DNA of 64,000 bases from Oscillospiraceae bacterium. Lineage in GTDB: Bacteria; Bacillota; Clostridia; Oscillospirales; Oscillospiraceae. The notes below the pieces were generated by a model. That model made no database searches. It was not told the DNA's origin and saw nothing but the letters and a program-made list of their open reading frames with translations. How positions within the stretch are numbered: position 1 is the stretch's first letter; the number at the start of each line of letters is the position of its first letter. Positions 8,663 through 17,273 of this stretch are shown one piece after another. Position numbers and translations under genes: made by a program. Location of the stretch: NCBI GenBank assembly GCA_902778275.1, contig CACYXE010000006.1:1-64000 (forward strand), given 5' to 3'.

Positions 8663-8676
8663 GGACGCGGGGGCTT
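8645..8676 (-). terminator. Terminator of the D,D-carboxypeptidase gene
   Basis: Arms AAGCCCCCGCGTC (8645-8657) and GACGCGGGGGCTT (8664-8676) with a six-base loop. The T tract on the minus strand is short. Confidence 0.75.
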
Positions 8677-8688
8677 GTTTGATCTTGT

Positions 8689-10113
8689 TCAGGGGATATC
8701 CGACCAGTCCGTATCAAACGCGTCCATCGCCGCTTCCCGGGCGGCCCGCTCCTGGGCGGCGAGCCGGCGGCGCTGCTCGGCCCGGCGGCGCTCCTGCAGG
8801 TGCTTTTTGCGCAGCTTGCGGTAGCGGGTCACCAGGATGATGTAGGCGGTGCCCAGCACCAGGATGATGATCAGCAGGGTGATGACCCAGCCCTTGGAGA
8901 AGAATTCCTTGAAGCGCAGCTTCATAAACTCGCCCCGGGCCAGTTCCACCTCCGTGTTGGTGACCAGGCGGACGGTGTTGTAATCCCGGCCGTCCACGAC
9001 CACCGTCACCTCGCCCAGCGCTGTGCCCGTCGGCAGCGGCGCCGTCAGCTTGTCCTCATAGATGGTCACGCGGCTCTCCACGCTGTCCGGGTCCACGTCG
9101 TTGGGCAGCAGCAGCACCACGTCCTGCTGGGGATACAGCGGCGTGACGCCGTCGTCCTGGGCCAGATCCACCTTCACCGTCGCCAACTCCTCGGAGGAGC
9201 TGATCACCGTGTGGTAGGAGAAGTTGTCGAAGGCCCAGTCGTAGAGCGTGATGGTATCAGAGAAGTTGCGGTATTCCTCCAGGCCGGCGTTGAGCCAGCC
9301 GTTGCAGCCCATGACCACCGCCATCAGATTCACGCCGTCCTTTTCCGCGGTGGAGATCAGGCAGTAGCCAGCGGCCCGGGTGTAACCGGTCTTGATGCCG
9401 GAGGCGTATTCGTACAGGTAACGGTTCCCGCCGTAGTCGGACTGGGGATTGATGAGGGCATTGGAGTTGCCGATGGGTTCGCCGTCGTTGAGGCTGATGG
9501 ATTCGGTGGTATAGCTGACGGTATTGGCGATCTCCATGAAGTCCGGGTAGCGCATGGCCTCTACGGTGATCTTGTAGATATCATAGGCCGAGCTGTAGTG
9601 GCCCTCCGTGGGCAGGCCGTTGGTGTTGGCAAAATGGGTGTTGGTGCAGCCCAGCTCCTCCGCCTTTTCGTTCATCTTCGCCACGAAAGCGCTGACGCTG
9701 CCCTCCAGATAGCTGCCGATGATGTTGCAGGCCTCATTGGCGGAGGAGATCATGGCGCAGTAGATCAGATCCCGCATGGAGAGCACGTCCCCGGGGTTGA
9801 TGCCGGCGGAGCTGCTGTCCTCGCCAAGGCCCTCCCGGCAGTCCTCCTGCGCGGTGACCATATCGTCCATGGCGCAGCGGCCGTTCTGGACGGCGTCCAG
9901 GGCCAGCAGCACCGTCATGATCTTGGTGAGGCTGGCAGGCGCGCGCTGCTCGTCCTTGTTCAATTCATACAGGATGCTGCCGGAATCCAGGTCGATCAGG
10001 ACGGCGGCCTGGGCGTCCAGCTCCGGCGCGTTCAGGGCGAAAGCCGTCGGCGCCGCCATGCTGAAAGCCAGGCACAGGATCAGCAGCAAGGGGAAAAGTC
10101 TGATTTTTTTCAT
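8689..10113 (-). CDS. Serine-type D-alanyl-D-alanine carboxypeptidase (PBP5/DacF family)
   Basis: A 474-residue penicillin-binding protein with a signal peptide (cleavage after about residue 26, TAFA). The catalytic triad of motifs is complete: SLTK (61-64), SAN (124-126) and KTG (241-243). It trims the terminal D-Ala from peptidoglycan stem peptides on the outer face of the membrane. Near residues 413-433 a hydrophobic segment is followed by a very basic tail (KLRKKHLQERRRAEQRRR), so it is anchored by a true transmembrane helix with a cytoplasmic basic tail rather than the usual amphipathic helix. Confidence 0.93.
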   Translation of the reverse strand: MKKIRLFPLLLILCLAFSMAAPTAFALNAPELDAQAAVLIDLDSGSILYELNKDEQRAPASLTKIMTVLLALDAVQNGRCAMDDMVTAQEDCREGLGEDSSSAGINPGDVLSMRDLIYCAMISSANEACNIIGSYLEGSVSAFVAKMNEKAEELGCTNTHFANTNGLPTEGHYSSAYDIYKITVEAMRYPDFMEIANTVSYTTESISLNDGEPIGNSNALINPQSDYGGNRYLYEYASGIKTGYTRAAGYCLISTAEKDGVNLMAVVMGCNGWLNAGLEEYRNFSDTITLYDWAFDNFSYHTVISSSEELATVKVDLAQDDGVTPLYPQQDVVLLLPNDVDPDSVESRVTIYEDKLTAPLPTGTALGEVTVVVDGRDYNTVRLVTNTEVELARGEFMKLRFKEFFSKGWVITLLIIILVLGTAYIILVTRYRKLRKKHLQERRRAEQRRRLAAQERAAREAAMDAFDTDWSDIP

Positions 10114-10235
10114 TTTATTCTCCCGTTTTTCCCGGAATGTGTTATAGTATAGTAAATGAGATTCGCGTATATTTTATTATACGGTTTCCCACGGGGAAAT
10201 GCAACTCAAAAATATGGCACGGAAGGACCTCCACT

Positions 10236-10922
10236 ATGAAAATACTGGTCGTCGACGACGAAAAGCTCCTGGTCAAGGGGATCAAATTCAATCTGGAAAA
10301 CGAAGGTTATACCGTAGACACGGGCTATGACGGAGAGGACGCCGTCAACATGGCCCGCAGCGGGGGCTATGACCTGATCATATTGGATCTGATGATGCCC
10401 AAAAAGGATGGGTTGGAGGCCTGTCAGGAGATCCGCAGTTTCTCCACCGTCCCCATCATCATGCTCACCGCCCGCAGTGAGAGGGCAGATCTGCTCATGG
10501 GCTTTGAGTCCGGGGCGGATGATTACATCACCAAGCCCTTTGACGTTCTGGAGCTGAAGGCGAGGGTCCGGGCCATGCTGCGCCGGGCCTCCCTCTCCGC
10601 GCCCGCAGCCGCGGAGAACCCCGCTATTTTGCAGCGCGGCCATATTGCCGTGGACGAGCAGCGCCGCAGCGCCTACCGGGACGGCCAGGCCGTGGAGCTG
10701 ACCATGAAGGAATTCGATCTGATCCTGTTCCTGATGAAAAACCCCGGCAAGGTCTTCAGCCGGGAGGCCCTGCTGGACCTGGTCTGGGGCTATGAGTATC
10801 AGGGCGATACCCGCACCGTGGACGTGCACATCCGCCGGCTGCGGGAAAAGCTGGAGCTGAACCCGGCCCAGCCCGCCTATATCATCACCAAATGGGGCGT
10901 GGGTTATTACTTCGCCGACTAA
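10236..10922 (+). CDS. OmpR/PhoB family response regulator
   Basis: A 228-residue protein. The receiver domain has the acidic pocket D7/D8, phospho-acceptor D51 in LIILDLMMP, T78 and K100. A winged-helix DNA-binding domain fills residues 130-228 (LTMKEFDLILFLMKNPGKVFSR, DTRTVDVHIRRLREKL). It is paired with the sensor kinase 160 bases downstream. The ATG at 10236 is preferred over an upstream start at 10137 because GGAAGGA precedes it and homology begins there. The intervening DNA carries three hairpins, so the two genes may not be expressed equally. Confidence 0.95.
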   Translation: MKILVVDDEKLLVKGIKFNLENEGYTVDTGYDGEDAVNMARSGGYDLIILDLMMPKKDGLEACQEIRSFSTVPIIMLTARSERADLLMGFESGADDYITKPFDVLELKARVRAMLRRASLSAPAAAENPAILQRGHIAVDEQRRSAYRDGQAVELTMKEFDLILFLMKNPGKVFSREALLDLVWGYEYQGDTRTVDVHIRRLREKLELNPAQPAYIITKWGVGYYFAD

Positions 10923-11071
10923 AATTCTCATGCGCTTCGCGGCGCTCTATAACGCATAGAAGTTGTAGGCGCATGGGAATTTTTACGCATGCCATTCGGT
11001 TGCCCCGCGAGGGGCGAGAATGGCGCGTTTAAATCATATTTTTTCGATAAAAGCGTCAGCTTTATCGAAAA
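10923..11071 (+). repeat. Three consecutive inverted repeats between response regulator and kinase
   Basis: Three dyads lie in the gap: an imperfect one (AAAATTCTCATGCGC at 10921 with GCGCATGGGAATTTTT ending near 10985); GCCATTC...GAATGGC enclosing GCCCCgcgaGGGGC (about 10988-11024); and TTTTCGATAAA/TTTATCGAAAA (11042-11071). The first resembles a terminator with a trailing T run. Confidence 0.7.
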
Positions 11072-11082
11072 CGGAGACCACT

Positions 11083-12564
11083 ATGCACAGTTTACGCTTT
11101 CAATTTATCGCCTTCATCACGGCCCTGCTGCTGGTGCTGCTGATCCTGCTGAACACCTATCCCCTGGCCAACTCCCGGGACGCGGTGTTTGAGGAGAAGC
11201 GCAGCTCCCTGTCCGGGCAGGCCGCCGTGGTGGCCTCCTCTCTGTCGGGCATGGACCGGCTCAACGAGGCAGGCGTGGCGGAGATCCTGCGCTTTCTGGA
11301 CATCAGCGGCTTCACCCGCATCGTGGTGGCCGACGGAGAGGGCACTGTGATCTACGACGACGGCGGTGACCCGGGCGGCGGCACGGATATCGAGGACATC
11401 CGCACCGCCCTGGGCGGCAAAACCGTGTTTCGCTCCGTTTTTGCCGACGCCGCCTTTACCAGCAGCATCGCCATGCCCTTGAGCAGCCAAGGCGCCCTGA
11501 CCGGGGCGGTGTATCTCAGCGAATACGACGCGGAGCGGGCGGAGATCCTCCTGTCCCTGCAGGGCAGGATCCGGATCCTGTCTCTGATCATCGGGGTGGT
11601 GGCCCTGGTGATGGCGCTGTTTTTCGCCTTTCTCCTGATGAAGCGCATCCGCTCCCTGGTGCGCTCCATGCACATCGTGGCCGACGGGGATTACAAATAC
11701 CGCCACGTGGTCCAGGGCAAGGACGAGATCTCACAGCTGGGGCAGGAGTTCAACCAGCTGACGGAGCGGCTGGAATCCACCGAGGAGCAGCGCCGCCGCT
11801 TCGTCTCCGATGCCTCCCATGAGCTGAAGACGCCTCTGGCCTCCATCCGCTTGCTGTCGGATAGCATCGTGCAGAACGAGAACATGGATCAGGAGACCAT
11901 ACGGGAATTCGTCACCGACATCGGCAACGAGGCCCAGCGTCTGCAGCGCACCACGGAAAAGCTGCTGGACCTGTCCCGCCTGGACGACGACGTGCAGGTG
12001 ATCCCGGAGCCGGTGGACGTCAAGCAGGTGGCGCTGGACGCGATGGTCATGCTGCGGCCTCTGGCCGCCGAGCGGCAGGTCCGCATCCGCTGCGAGCTGG
12101 AGGACGGCTGCGTGGTCATGGCCACCGTGGACGACATGTTCCACATCATTTTCAATCTGACGGAAAACGCTGTCAAATACAACGTGCCCGACGGCAGCGT
12201 ACTGATGAAGCTGCAGGGCGACAACGACTATGTAGAATTTTCCGTGGAGGACACCGGCATCGGCATCCCCGAGGAGGACCGGCTCAACGTCTTCTCCCGG
12301 TTTTACCGGGTGGACAAGGCCCGCTCCCGGGAGGCCGGCGGCAGCGGTCTGGGGCTGAGCATCGTACATGATGCGGTGCTGGCCCACGGCGGCAGCATCA
12401 CCGTGGGCCCCAACAAGCCCCAGGGATCCGTTTTCATCGTGCGCTTAACCATATCGCAGAAATCCAGCGGAAATTGGTCGAACAGGATCTGGACGCGATC
12501 CTCATCACCGACGAAAAAAACCAGCGCTACGCAGCGGGCTTTCCCTTTACCGACGGCTATGTGA
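11083..12564 (+). CDS. Sensor histidine kinase with an apparent run-on C-terminus
   Basis: A 493-residue kinase: TM1 (8-24), extracytoplasmic sensor (about 30-160), TM2 (163-186), HAMP (187-235), the H-box VSDASHELKTPLASI with H246, N-box NLTENAVKYN (358-367), G1 DTGIGIP (390-396) and G2 SGLGLSI. The normal C-terminus (VFIVRL) is reached at residue 455. A further 38 residues, rich in Ser, Thr and Arg, are translated out of frame from the start of the peptidase gene. This suggests loss of the original stop codon. ATG 11083 is chosen over 11020 because homology begins there and GGAGA precedes it. Confidence 0.92.
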   Translation: MHSLRFQFIAFITALLLVLLILLNTYPLANSRDAVFEEKRSSLSGQAAVVASSLSGMDRLNEAGVAEILRFLDISGFTRIVVADGEGTVIYDDGGDPGGGTDIEDIRTALGGKTVFRSVFADAAFTSSIAMPLSSQGALTGAVYLSEYDAERAEILLSLQGRIRILSLIIGVVALVMALFFAFLLMKRIRSLVRSMHIVADGDYKYRHVVQGKDEISQLGQEFNQLTERLESTEEQRRRFVSDASHELKTPLASIRLLSDSIVQNENMDQETIREFVTDIGNEAQRLQRTTEKLLDLSRLDDDVQVIPEPVDVKQVALDAMVMLRPLAAERQVRIRCELEDGCVVMATVDDMFHIIFNLTENAVKYNVPDGSVLMKLQGDNDYVEFSVEDTGIGIPEEDRLNVFSRFYRVDKARSREAGGSGLGLSIVHDAVLAHGGSITVGPNKPQGSVFIVRLTISQKSSGNWSNRIWTRSSSPTKKTSATQRAFPLPTAM

Positions 12565-13536
12565 TCGTCAGCCGGGAGGACGCCTGGCTGCTCACCGACT
12601 CCCGCTACATCGAGGCGGCGGAGAAGACCGCGGGCGGCGGAGAAGACCGCGGGCGGCTGCTGCCGCATCCAGATGTACGACCGGGAGCACAGTCTGCTCT
12701 CCCTGGCCCGGGCGGCTTTGCAGGAGGTCGGGGTCCGGCGCCTGGGCGCCGAGGAGGAGAAGCTGAGCCACGCCCGCTTCCTGGCTCTGGAGAAGGACCT
12801 GGGTCTGCCGCTGCGCAGCGCCCAGCAGATCCTCAGCGCCCTGCGCGCCTCCAAGACGCCGGAGGAGATCGACAGCATGATCCGCGCCCAGCGCATCAGT
12901 GAGGCGGCCCTGGAGGAGACGCTGCAGCTCATCCGCCCGGGCATGACGGAGAAGGAGGTGGCGGCGGAGCTGGTCTACCGGATGCTGCGCCACGGCAGCG
13001 AGGGCAACTCCTTCGACCCCATCGTGGTCACCGGCGCCAACACCAGCATGCCCCACGGCGTGCCGGGGGACACGGTCATCCGGGAGGGCGACTTCGTCAC
13101 CCTGGACTTCGGCAGTCTCAAGGACGGCTACTGCTCGGACATGACCCGCACCGTGGCCGTGGGATACGCCACCGAGGAGATGCGCAGCATCTACGGCATC
13201 GTGCTGGAGGCCCAGCTGGCGGGTATCGCCGCGGCCCGGGCCGGAATCCCCGGAAAGGAGATCGACGGCGCCGCCCGGGCGGTGATCCAAAAGGCCGGCT
13301 ACGGCGCGTATTTCGGCCACGGCTTCGGCCACAGCCTGGGTCTGGACATCCACGAAGCCCCCAACGCCAACCCCGCCGGCGAGGCGATCATGCCCGTGGG
13401 CGCGGCGGTGAGCGCGGAGCCCGGCATCTATCTGCCCGGTAGGTTCGGCGTGCGCATCGAGGACGTGATGATTCTGCGCGAGGACGGCTGCGAAGTGATC
13501 ACCAAAGCTCCGAAAAGGGAGCTGATCGTTCTCTGA
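12447..13536 (+). pseudogene. Xaa-Pro aminopeptidase (M24B), disrupted by a 19-bp tandem duplication and lacking a start codon
   Basis: Two frames together encode one M24 peptidase. Frame 1 (12447 to about 12632) gives NHIAEIQRKLVEQDL through LTDSRYIEAAEKT; frame 2 (about 12652-13536) continues from CRIQMYDREH to the end and holds the complete catalytic domain with the metal ligands (LDFGSLKDGYCSDMTRT, GHGFGHSLGLDIHE, SAEPGIYLPG, VRIEDVMIL). Exact tandem copies of a 19-base unit at 12614-12632 and 12633-12651 cause the shift; removing one restores a single frame. No ATG, GTG or TTG stands where the protein should begin (AAC at 12447). An internal ATG at 12673 could still yield a 287-residue fragment holding the catalytic domain. 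Confidence 0.8.
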
Positions 13537-13569
13537 GCCTGTTTTTACCAGCCCCCATGCATAAAAGGC

Positions 13570-13598
13570 TTGCAAAACAGGCGGACATACTGTAAAAT
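13570..13598 (+). promoter_or_regulatory. Promoter of efp
   Basis: TTGCAA (13570-13575), 17 bases, TAAAAT (13593-13598), followed by an AT-rich 55-base leader. Confidence 0.6.
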
Positions 13599-13653
13599 AA
13601 AAAGGCTGATACGATACGTAAAATAGAAATATTTGATTCGGGAGGTCCCATTT

Positions 13654-14211
13654 ATGATCACAGCAGGCGAATTCAGAAACGGCGTTACCTTTGAGATGGA
13701 CGGCCAGGTCATGCAGGTCGTGGAGTTCCAGCATGTCAAGCCCGGCAAGGGCGCGGCCTTCGTCCGTACCAAGATGAAGAACGTCATCACCGGCGCCGTC
13801 ACCGAAACTTCCTTCAACCCCACCGCCAAGTTCGAGAACGCCACCGTTGACCGCATGACCATGGAATACAGCTACGCCGACGGCAATCTGTACTATTTCA
13901 TGAACCCCGAGACTTACGAGCTGGAGCCGGTGGACGAGTCCGTTCTGGGCGACAACTTCAAGTTCGTCAAGGAAAACATGGAGTGCACCATCTACTCCTA
14001 CAAGGGCAAGGTCTTCAACGTAGAGCCCCCCTTCTTCGTTGAACTGGAGGTCACCGACACCGATCCGGGCTTTGCCGGCAACACCGCCACCAACGCCACC
14101 AAGCCCGCCACGCTGGAGACCGGCGCGGAGATCAAGGTCCCCCTCTTCATCGAGCGGGGCGAGCGTATCCGGGTGGACACCCGCACCGGCGAGTATCTGT
14201 CCAGAGCCTGA
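13654..14211 (+). CDS. efp: Translation elongation factor P
   Basis: A 185-residue EF-P of standard length with the three-domain fold: KOW-like domain I ([17 protein letters not shown]), OB domain II (about 66-128) and C-terminal OB domain III ([27 protein letters not shown]). EF-P enters the ribosomal E site and relieves stalling at consecutive prolines. The tip residue is K32 in KPGKGAAF, as in Gram-positive EF-Ps. ATG 13654 has GGGAGGT eight bases upstream; the ATG at 13633 has no such site. Confidence 0.96.
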   Translation: MITAGEFRNGVTFEMDGQVMQVVEFQHVKPGKGAAFVRTKMKNVITGAVTETSFNPTAKFENATVDRMTMEYSYADGNLYYFMNPETYELEPVDESVLGDNFKFVKENMECTIYSYKGKVFNVEPPFFVELEVTDTDPGFAGNTATNATKPATLETGAEIKVPLFIERGERIRVDTRTGEYLSRA

Positions 14212-14226
14212 GCATTTGTGCATATT

Positions 14227-14255
14227 GGGGGAGATCTGGTATCTCCCCCTTTTTT
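14227..14255 (+). terminator. Terminator after efp
   Basis: GGGGGAGAT (14227-14235), a five-base loop, ATCTCCCCC (14241-14249) and six T. Confidence 0.92.
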
Positions 14256-14304
14256 CATCAGCCGTAATCAAAACGCCATGGACGTCAACAAGGAGGTAAT
14301 CACT

Positions 14305-14835
14305 ATGACGATCGTTGAACAGGCCGCCTATCTGAAGGGTTTGGTCGCCGGGCTCGGCATCGAGTCTGATTCACAAGACGGGAAGCTGTGGGGTGCTCTG
14401 ACGACGCTGTTGTCGGACATGGCTCACGAGATCGAGGATCTGCAGAGCGACAATCTGGACATGGCCGACGCCATGGACGAGATCAGTGACGAGCTGGGCT
14501 ATCTGGAGGAGCTGACACTGGATCTGGACCGCCCGGAGGACTTCGAGGACGATTACGAGGACGACTTCGACGAGGAAGACTACGACGGCGATGCGGACTA
14601 CCGGCCGGACCTGCACCTGTATGAGGACGAGGAGCTGCCGGAAGCCGAGGAAGAGCTTCCGGAGGAGGACGCCGACGAGGAGCTGAGCTATGACGGCGTG
14701 CTGTACGACGTGACCTGCCCCTCCTGCGGCAAGGAGATCAGCTTCGACGAAAAGACCCTGGACGAGGGTTCCATCACCTGCCCCGGCTGCGGAGAGGTTC
14801 TGGAATTCGACCTGGGTGACGATGACGACGAGTAA
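14305..14835 (+). CDS. CD1247-type acidic protein with C-terminal zinc ribbon
   Basis: A 176-residue protein. The N-terminal 60 residues (TIVEQAAYLKGLVAGLGI, then helices with many Asp/Glu) match the conserved CD1247 N-terminal domain found in Clostridia. The middle is extremely acidic, and the C-terminus holds a CPSCGKEI...CPGCGEVL zinc ribbon. Function is unknown. ATG 14305 is chosen for AAGGAGG eight bases upstream; an upstream frame extension would run through the efp terminator. Confidence 0.85.
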   Translation: MTIVEQAAYLKGLVAGLGIESDSQDGKLWGALTTLLSDMAHEIEDLQSDNLDMADAMDEISDELGYLEELTLDLDRPEDFEDDYEDDFDEEDYDGDADYRPDLHLYEDEELPEAEEELPEEDADEELSYDGVLYDVTCPSCGKEISFDEKTLDEGSITCPGCGEVLEFDLGDDDDE

Positions 14836-14850
14836 GCATTCATGAAAGCC

Positions 14851-14884
14851 AGCAGCCGGCCGCATCCGCAGCCGGCTGCTTTTA
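14851..14884 (+). terminator. Terminator after the CD1247-type gene
   Basis: AGCAGCCGGC (14851-14860) and GCCGGCTGCT (14871-14880), then TTTTA. Confidence 0.85.
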
Positions 14885-14912
14885 TCCGATTCTATTCAAA
14901 CAGGTGAAGCCT

Positions 14913-16163
14913 ATGTACAAGCCCCTTGCGGACGAGATCCGCCCTTCCAGTCTGGACGACGTGGTGGGCCAGCAGCACATCCTGGGCCGCGACGGTCTGC
15001 TGCGCCGGATCGTGGAGAGCGGCCAGATCCCCAACATGATCTTCTACGGCCCCTCCGGCACCGGCAAGACCACCGTGGCCCGCATCATCGCCGAGCGCAC
15101 CCAGCGCAGCCTGCGCAAGCTCAACGCCACCACCGCCGGTATCGCGGACATCAAGCGCATCATCGACGAGCTGGACACCTTCATGACCCCCGGCGGCGTG
15201 CTGCTGTATCTGGACGAGATCCAGTACTTCAACAAAAAACAGCAGCAGTCCCTGCTGGAATTCATCGAGGACGGGCGCATCACGCTGATCGCCTCCACCA
15301 CGGAAAACCCCTACTTCTGCGTGTTCAACGCCATCTTGAGCCGCTCCACAGTCTTTGAATTCAAGCCCATCGCCGCCGCGGACGCGGAGCTTGCCGTGCG
15401 CCGGGCGGTGGACATCATGAACGCTCGCCGGGAGAGCCCGCTGACCCTGGAGGAGGGCGTGACCGCCCGGATCGCCAGCGCCTGCGGCGGGGACGTGCGC
15501 AAGGCCATCAACGCGGTGGAGCTTCTGTTCTCTGCCGCCTGGGACCGGGAAACGGTCAGCCTGGAGGACGCCGTCGCCGTCTCCCAGCGCAGCGCCATGC
15601 GCTACGACCGGGACGGGGACGAGCATTTCGATATCCTCTCCGCCCTGATGAAATCCCTCCGGGGCTCGGACCCGGACGCGGCCATGCACTATCTGGCAAG
15701 GCTTCTGGAGGCGGGAGATCTGATCGGCGCCTGTCGCCGCATCCTCTGCTCCGCCAGCGAGGATATCGGCATGGCCTGGCCCCAGGCGGTGCCCATCGTG
15801 AAGGCCTGCGTGGACTCGGCGCTGCAGCTGGGTCTGCCGGAGGCGCGGCTGCCCCTGGCGGAGGCCTGCCTGGTGCTGGCCACCGCGCCCAAGTCCAACT
15901 CCGCCGTCATGGCCATCGACGCCGCCCTGGCGGACGTGCGCGCCGGACGGACCGGCAGCATCCCCCGGGAGCTGCAGAACGTCCACGCCGACGGCGCCGG
16001 CTTCGAGCGGGAGCAGGGCTACAAGTACCCCCACAACTACGAGGGCCACTGGGTCCGGCAGCAGTACCTGCCCGACGAGTTGAAAGACGCCCGCTACTAT
16101 GAATACGGCGACAACAAGACCGAGCAGGCGGCCAGGGCCTACTGGGAACGGATCAAGAAATAG
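14913..16163 (+). CDS. rarA: Replication-associated recombination protein A (RarA/MgsA AAA+ ATPase)
   Basis: A 416-residue AAA+ ATPase with Walker A GPSGTGKT (46-53), Walker B LLYLDEI (97-103), a sensor-1 region (LIASTTENP) and the RarA C-terminal oligomerisation region including VYRNLP-like HNYEGHWVRQQYLPDEL near residue 375. RarA loads at stalled forks and gapped DNA near the clamp loader and SSB. ATG 14913 is preferred over GTG 14904 because AGGTGA is correctly spaced only for the former. The DUF951 gene follows nine bases downstream. Confidence 0.93.
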   Translation: MYKPLADEIRPSSLDDVVGQQHILGRDGLLRRIVESGQIPNMIFYGPSGTGKTTVARIIAERTQRSLRKLNATTAGIADIKRIIDELDTFMTPGGVLLYLDEIQYFNKKQQQSLLEFIEDGRITLIASTTENPYFCVFNAILSRSTVFEFKPIAAADAELAVRRAVDIMNARRESPLTLEEGVTARIASACGGDVRKAINAVELLFSAAWDRETVSLEDAVAVSQRSAMRYDRDGDEHFDILSALMKSLRGSDPDAAMHYLARLLEAGDLIGACRRILCSASEDIGMAWPQAVPIVKACVDSALQLGLPEARLPLAEACLVLATAPKSNSAVMAIDAALADVRAGRTGSIPRELQNVHADGAGFEREQGYKYPHNYEGHWVRQQYLPDELKDARYYEYGDNKTEQAARAYWERIKK

Positions 16164-16172
16164 GAGGCGGCC

Positions 16173-16349
16173 ATGGACATCCAGGTGGGCGATATCCTCA
16201 CCATGAAAAAGCCCCACCCCTGCGGCAGTAAGGAGTGGGAGGTGCTGCGCATCGGCGCGGATTTCAAGCTGCGCTGCCGGGGCTGCGGCCACGAGGTCAT
16301 GGGCGCGCGCAGCAAATTTGAGAAGAACGTCAAGCAGGTGACCCGGTGA
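16173..16349 (+). CDS. DUF951 domain-containing protein
   Basis: A 58-residue protein encoded directly after rarA with GGAGG upstream. The order GDILTMKKPHPCGS, WEVLRIGADFKLRC and GCGHEVMGAR is the conserved DUF951 pattern, with Cys pairs (CGS, CRGCGH) that could bind zinc. Family members are small basic proteins in Firmicutes with no established role. The stop overlaps the GTG start of the next gene (GTGA), so rarA, DUF951 and the GIY-YIG gene form one operon. Confidence 0.88.
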   Translation: MDIQVGDILTMKKPHPCGSKEWEVLRIGADFKLRCRGCGHEVMGARSKFEKNVKQVTR

Positions 16350-16597
16350 ACTGCTGTTACATCCTCTGCTGCCGGGACGGCAGCCTGTACACCGGCTGGA
16401 CCAACGACCTGGCCGGCCGTGTCCGCGCCCACAACGAGGGCCTCGGCGGCAAGTATACCCGCAGCCGCCGCCCGGTGGAGCTGGTCTATTATGAGAGCTT
16501 CGATACCCGGGCGGAGGCCATGAGCCGGGAGTGGCACATCAAGCGCCTGTCCCGGGCAGAAAAGCTGAAATTGATACAAGCAAAAACGGACGGCTGA
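16346..16597 (+). CDS. GIY-YIG nuclease superfamily protein (UPF0213/YhbQ-like)
   Basis: An 83-residue single-domain protein starting at a GTG that overlaps the previous stop. CYILCCRDGSLYTGWT matches the GIY-YIG strand pair, followed by the arginine helix (DLAGRVRAHNEG), GGKYTR and the conserved Glu in EAMSREWHIKRLSRAEK. The YhbQ/URI-type family acts on DNA in some members; others are uncharacterised. The terminator begins inside the last codons. Confidence 0.9.
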   Translation: MNCCYILCCRDGSLYTGWTNDLAGRVRAHNEGLGGKYTRSRRPVELVYYESFDTRAEAMSREWHIKRLSRAEKLKLIQAKTDG

Positions 16598-16608
16598 AGG
16601 CCGTCCGT
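16584..16608 (+). terminator. Terminator of the rarA operon
   Basis: AACGGACGGC and GCCGTCCGTT around TGAAG; the stop codon lies within the hairpin. CTTT follows, a weak T tract. Confidence 0.7.
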
Positions 16609-16733
16609 TCTTTGCTGCTCTTCCTTTATTTGGAACAGCAGCTTATTATGATTCTAAACTAATATACACGATCCACGACAAAGACCATTTCACTATGTAT
16701 AAGCCCCATGTTTTCTCACTGCTCTTCAAAATC

Positions 16734-17273
16734 TTAACCATATAACATGACTATTGCTGCATCTCTGTATGTTAGTATCACATTATTGTGCTTGTAATTG
16801 GCCCATAATTGGTATTGGTTTCCATATTTATCATACCATGTATAGGTCGTTGTCTGTTTGTTGTATTCACTGTCCCCAAAGGCTTTATCCATAGTTTTTT
16901 TGATCTTTTTGATTGATTTATCTGGATTATCAGTTTCACTTTCCCAATCTGCATAAATGTTGACACCCCATAAACCTACATCTAAATGTATTGTAAGGAC
17001 TCCCTGATTTCCCAGCCAAGGATAATCATACCTTATCCAATTGAACGAAGGTCCAATATCTTCATCTTCAGCATGGCCATATCTTTCAATAATATAGAGA
17101 GGCACTTCGGATGCATCATTGGGTACCTTTGTTAATTTGTCAAACGGAGTAGATGTTGGGGCAAGATTTGTTAATCCTACAATGATTAGTGCGACGAGAA
17201 CAACTACAATGGAAATTTGATACGGTTTCTTAAGTGATTTAAACTGTGCCAAGAAATTCGTTTTTGTTTTCAT
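16734..17273 (-). CDS. Hypothetical single-pass membrane protein of the AT-rich island
   Basis: A 179-residue protein with a basic start (MKTKTNFLAQFKSLKKPY), a membrane segment at about residues 20-37 (ISIVVVLVALIIVGL) and an extracytoplasmic remainder rich in Tyr, Trp and Asp. No family is recognised. ATG 17273 has TGGAGA upstream; a longer frame from 17375 lacks a site. Codon use is clearly more AT-rich than in the neighbours. It follows the lipoprotein gene in the same orientation, 203 bases downstream. Confidence 0.6.
   Translation of the reverse strand: MKTKTNFLAQFKSLKKPYQISIVVVLVALIIVGLTNLAPTSTPFDKLTKVPNDASEVPLYIIERYGHAEDEDIGPSFNWIRYDYPWLGNQGVLTIHLDVGLWGVNIYADWESETDNPDKSIKKIKKTMDKAFGDSEYNKQTTTYTWYDKYGNQYQLWANYKHNNVILTYRDAAIVMLYG

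Noticed and set aside
12474-12902. Complete 142-residue protein in frame 1 of the peptidase
   Set aside because: Only its first ~55 residues match the peptidase; the rest is out-of-frame Pro/Gly/Arg-rich sequence produced by the 19-bp duplication.
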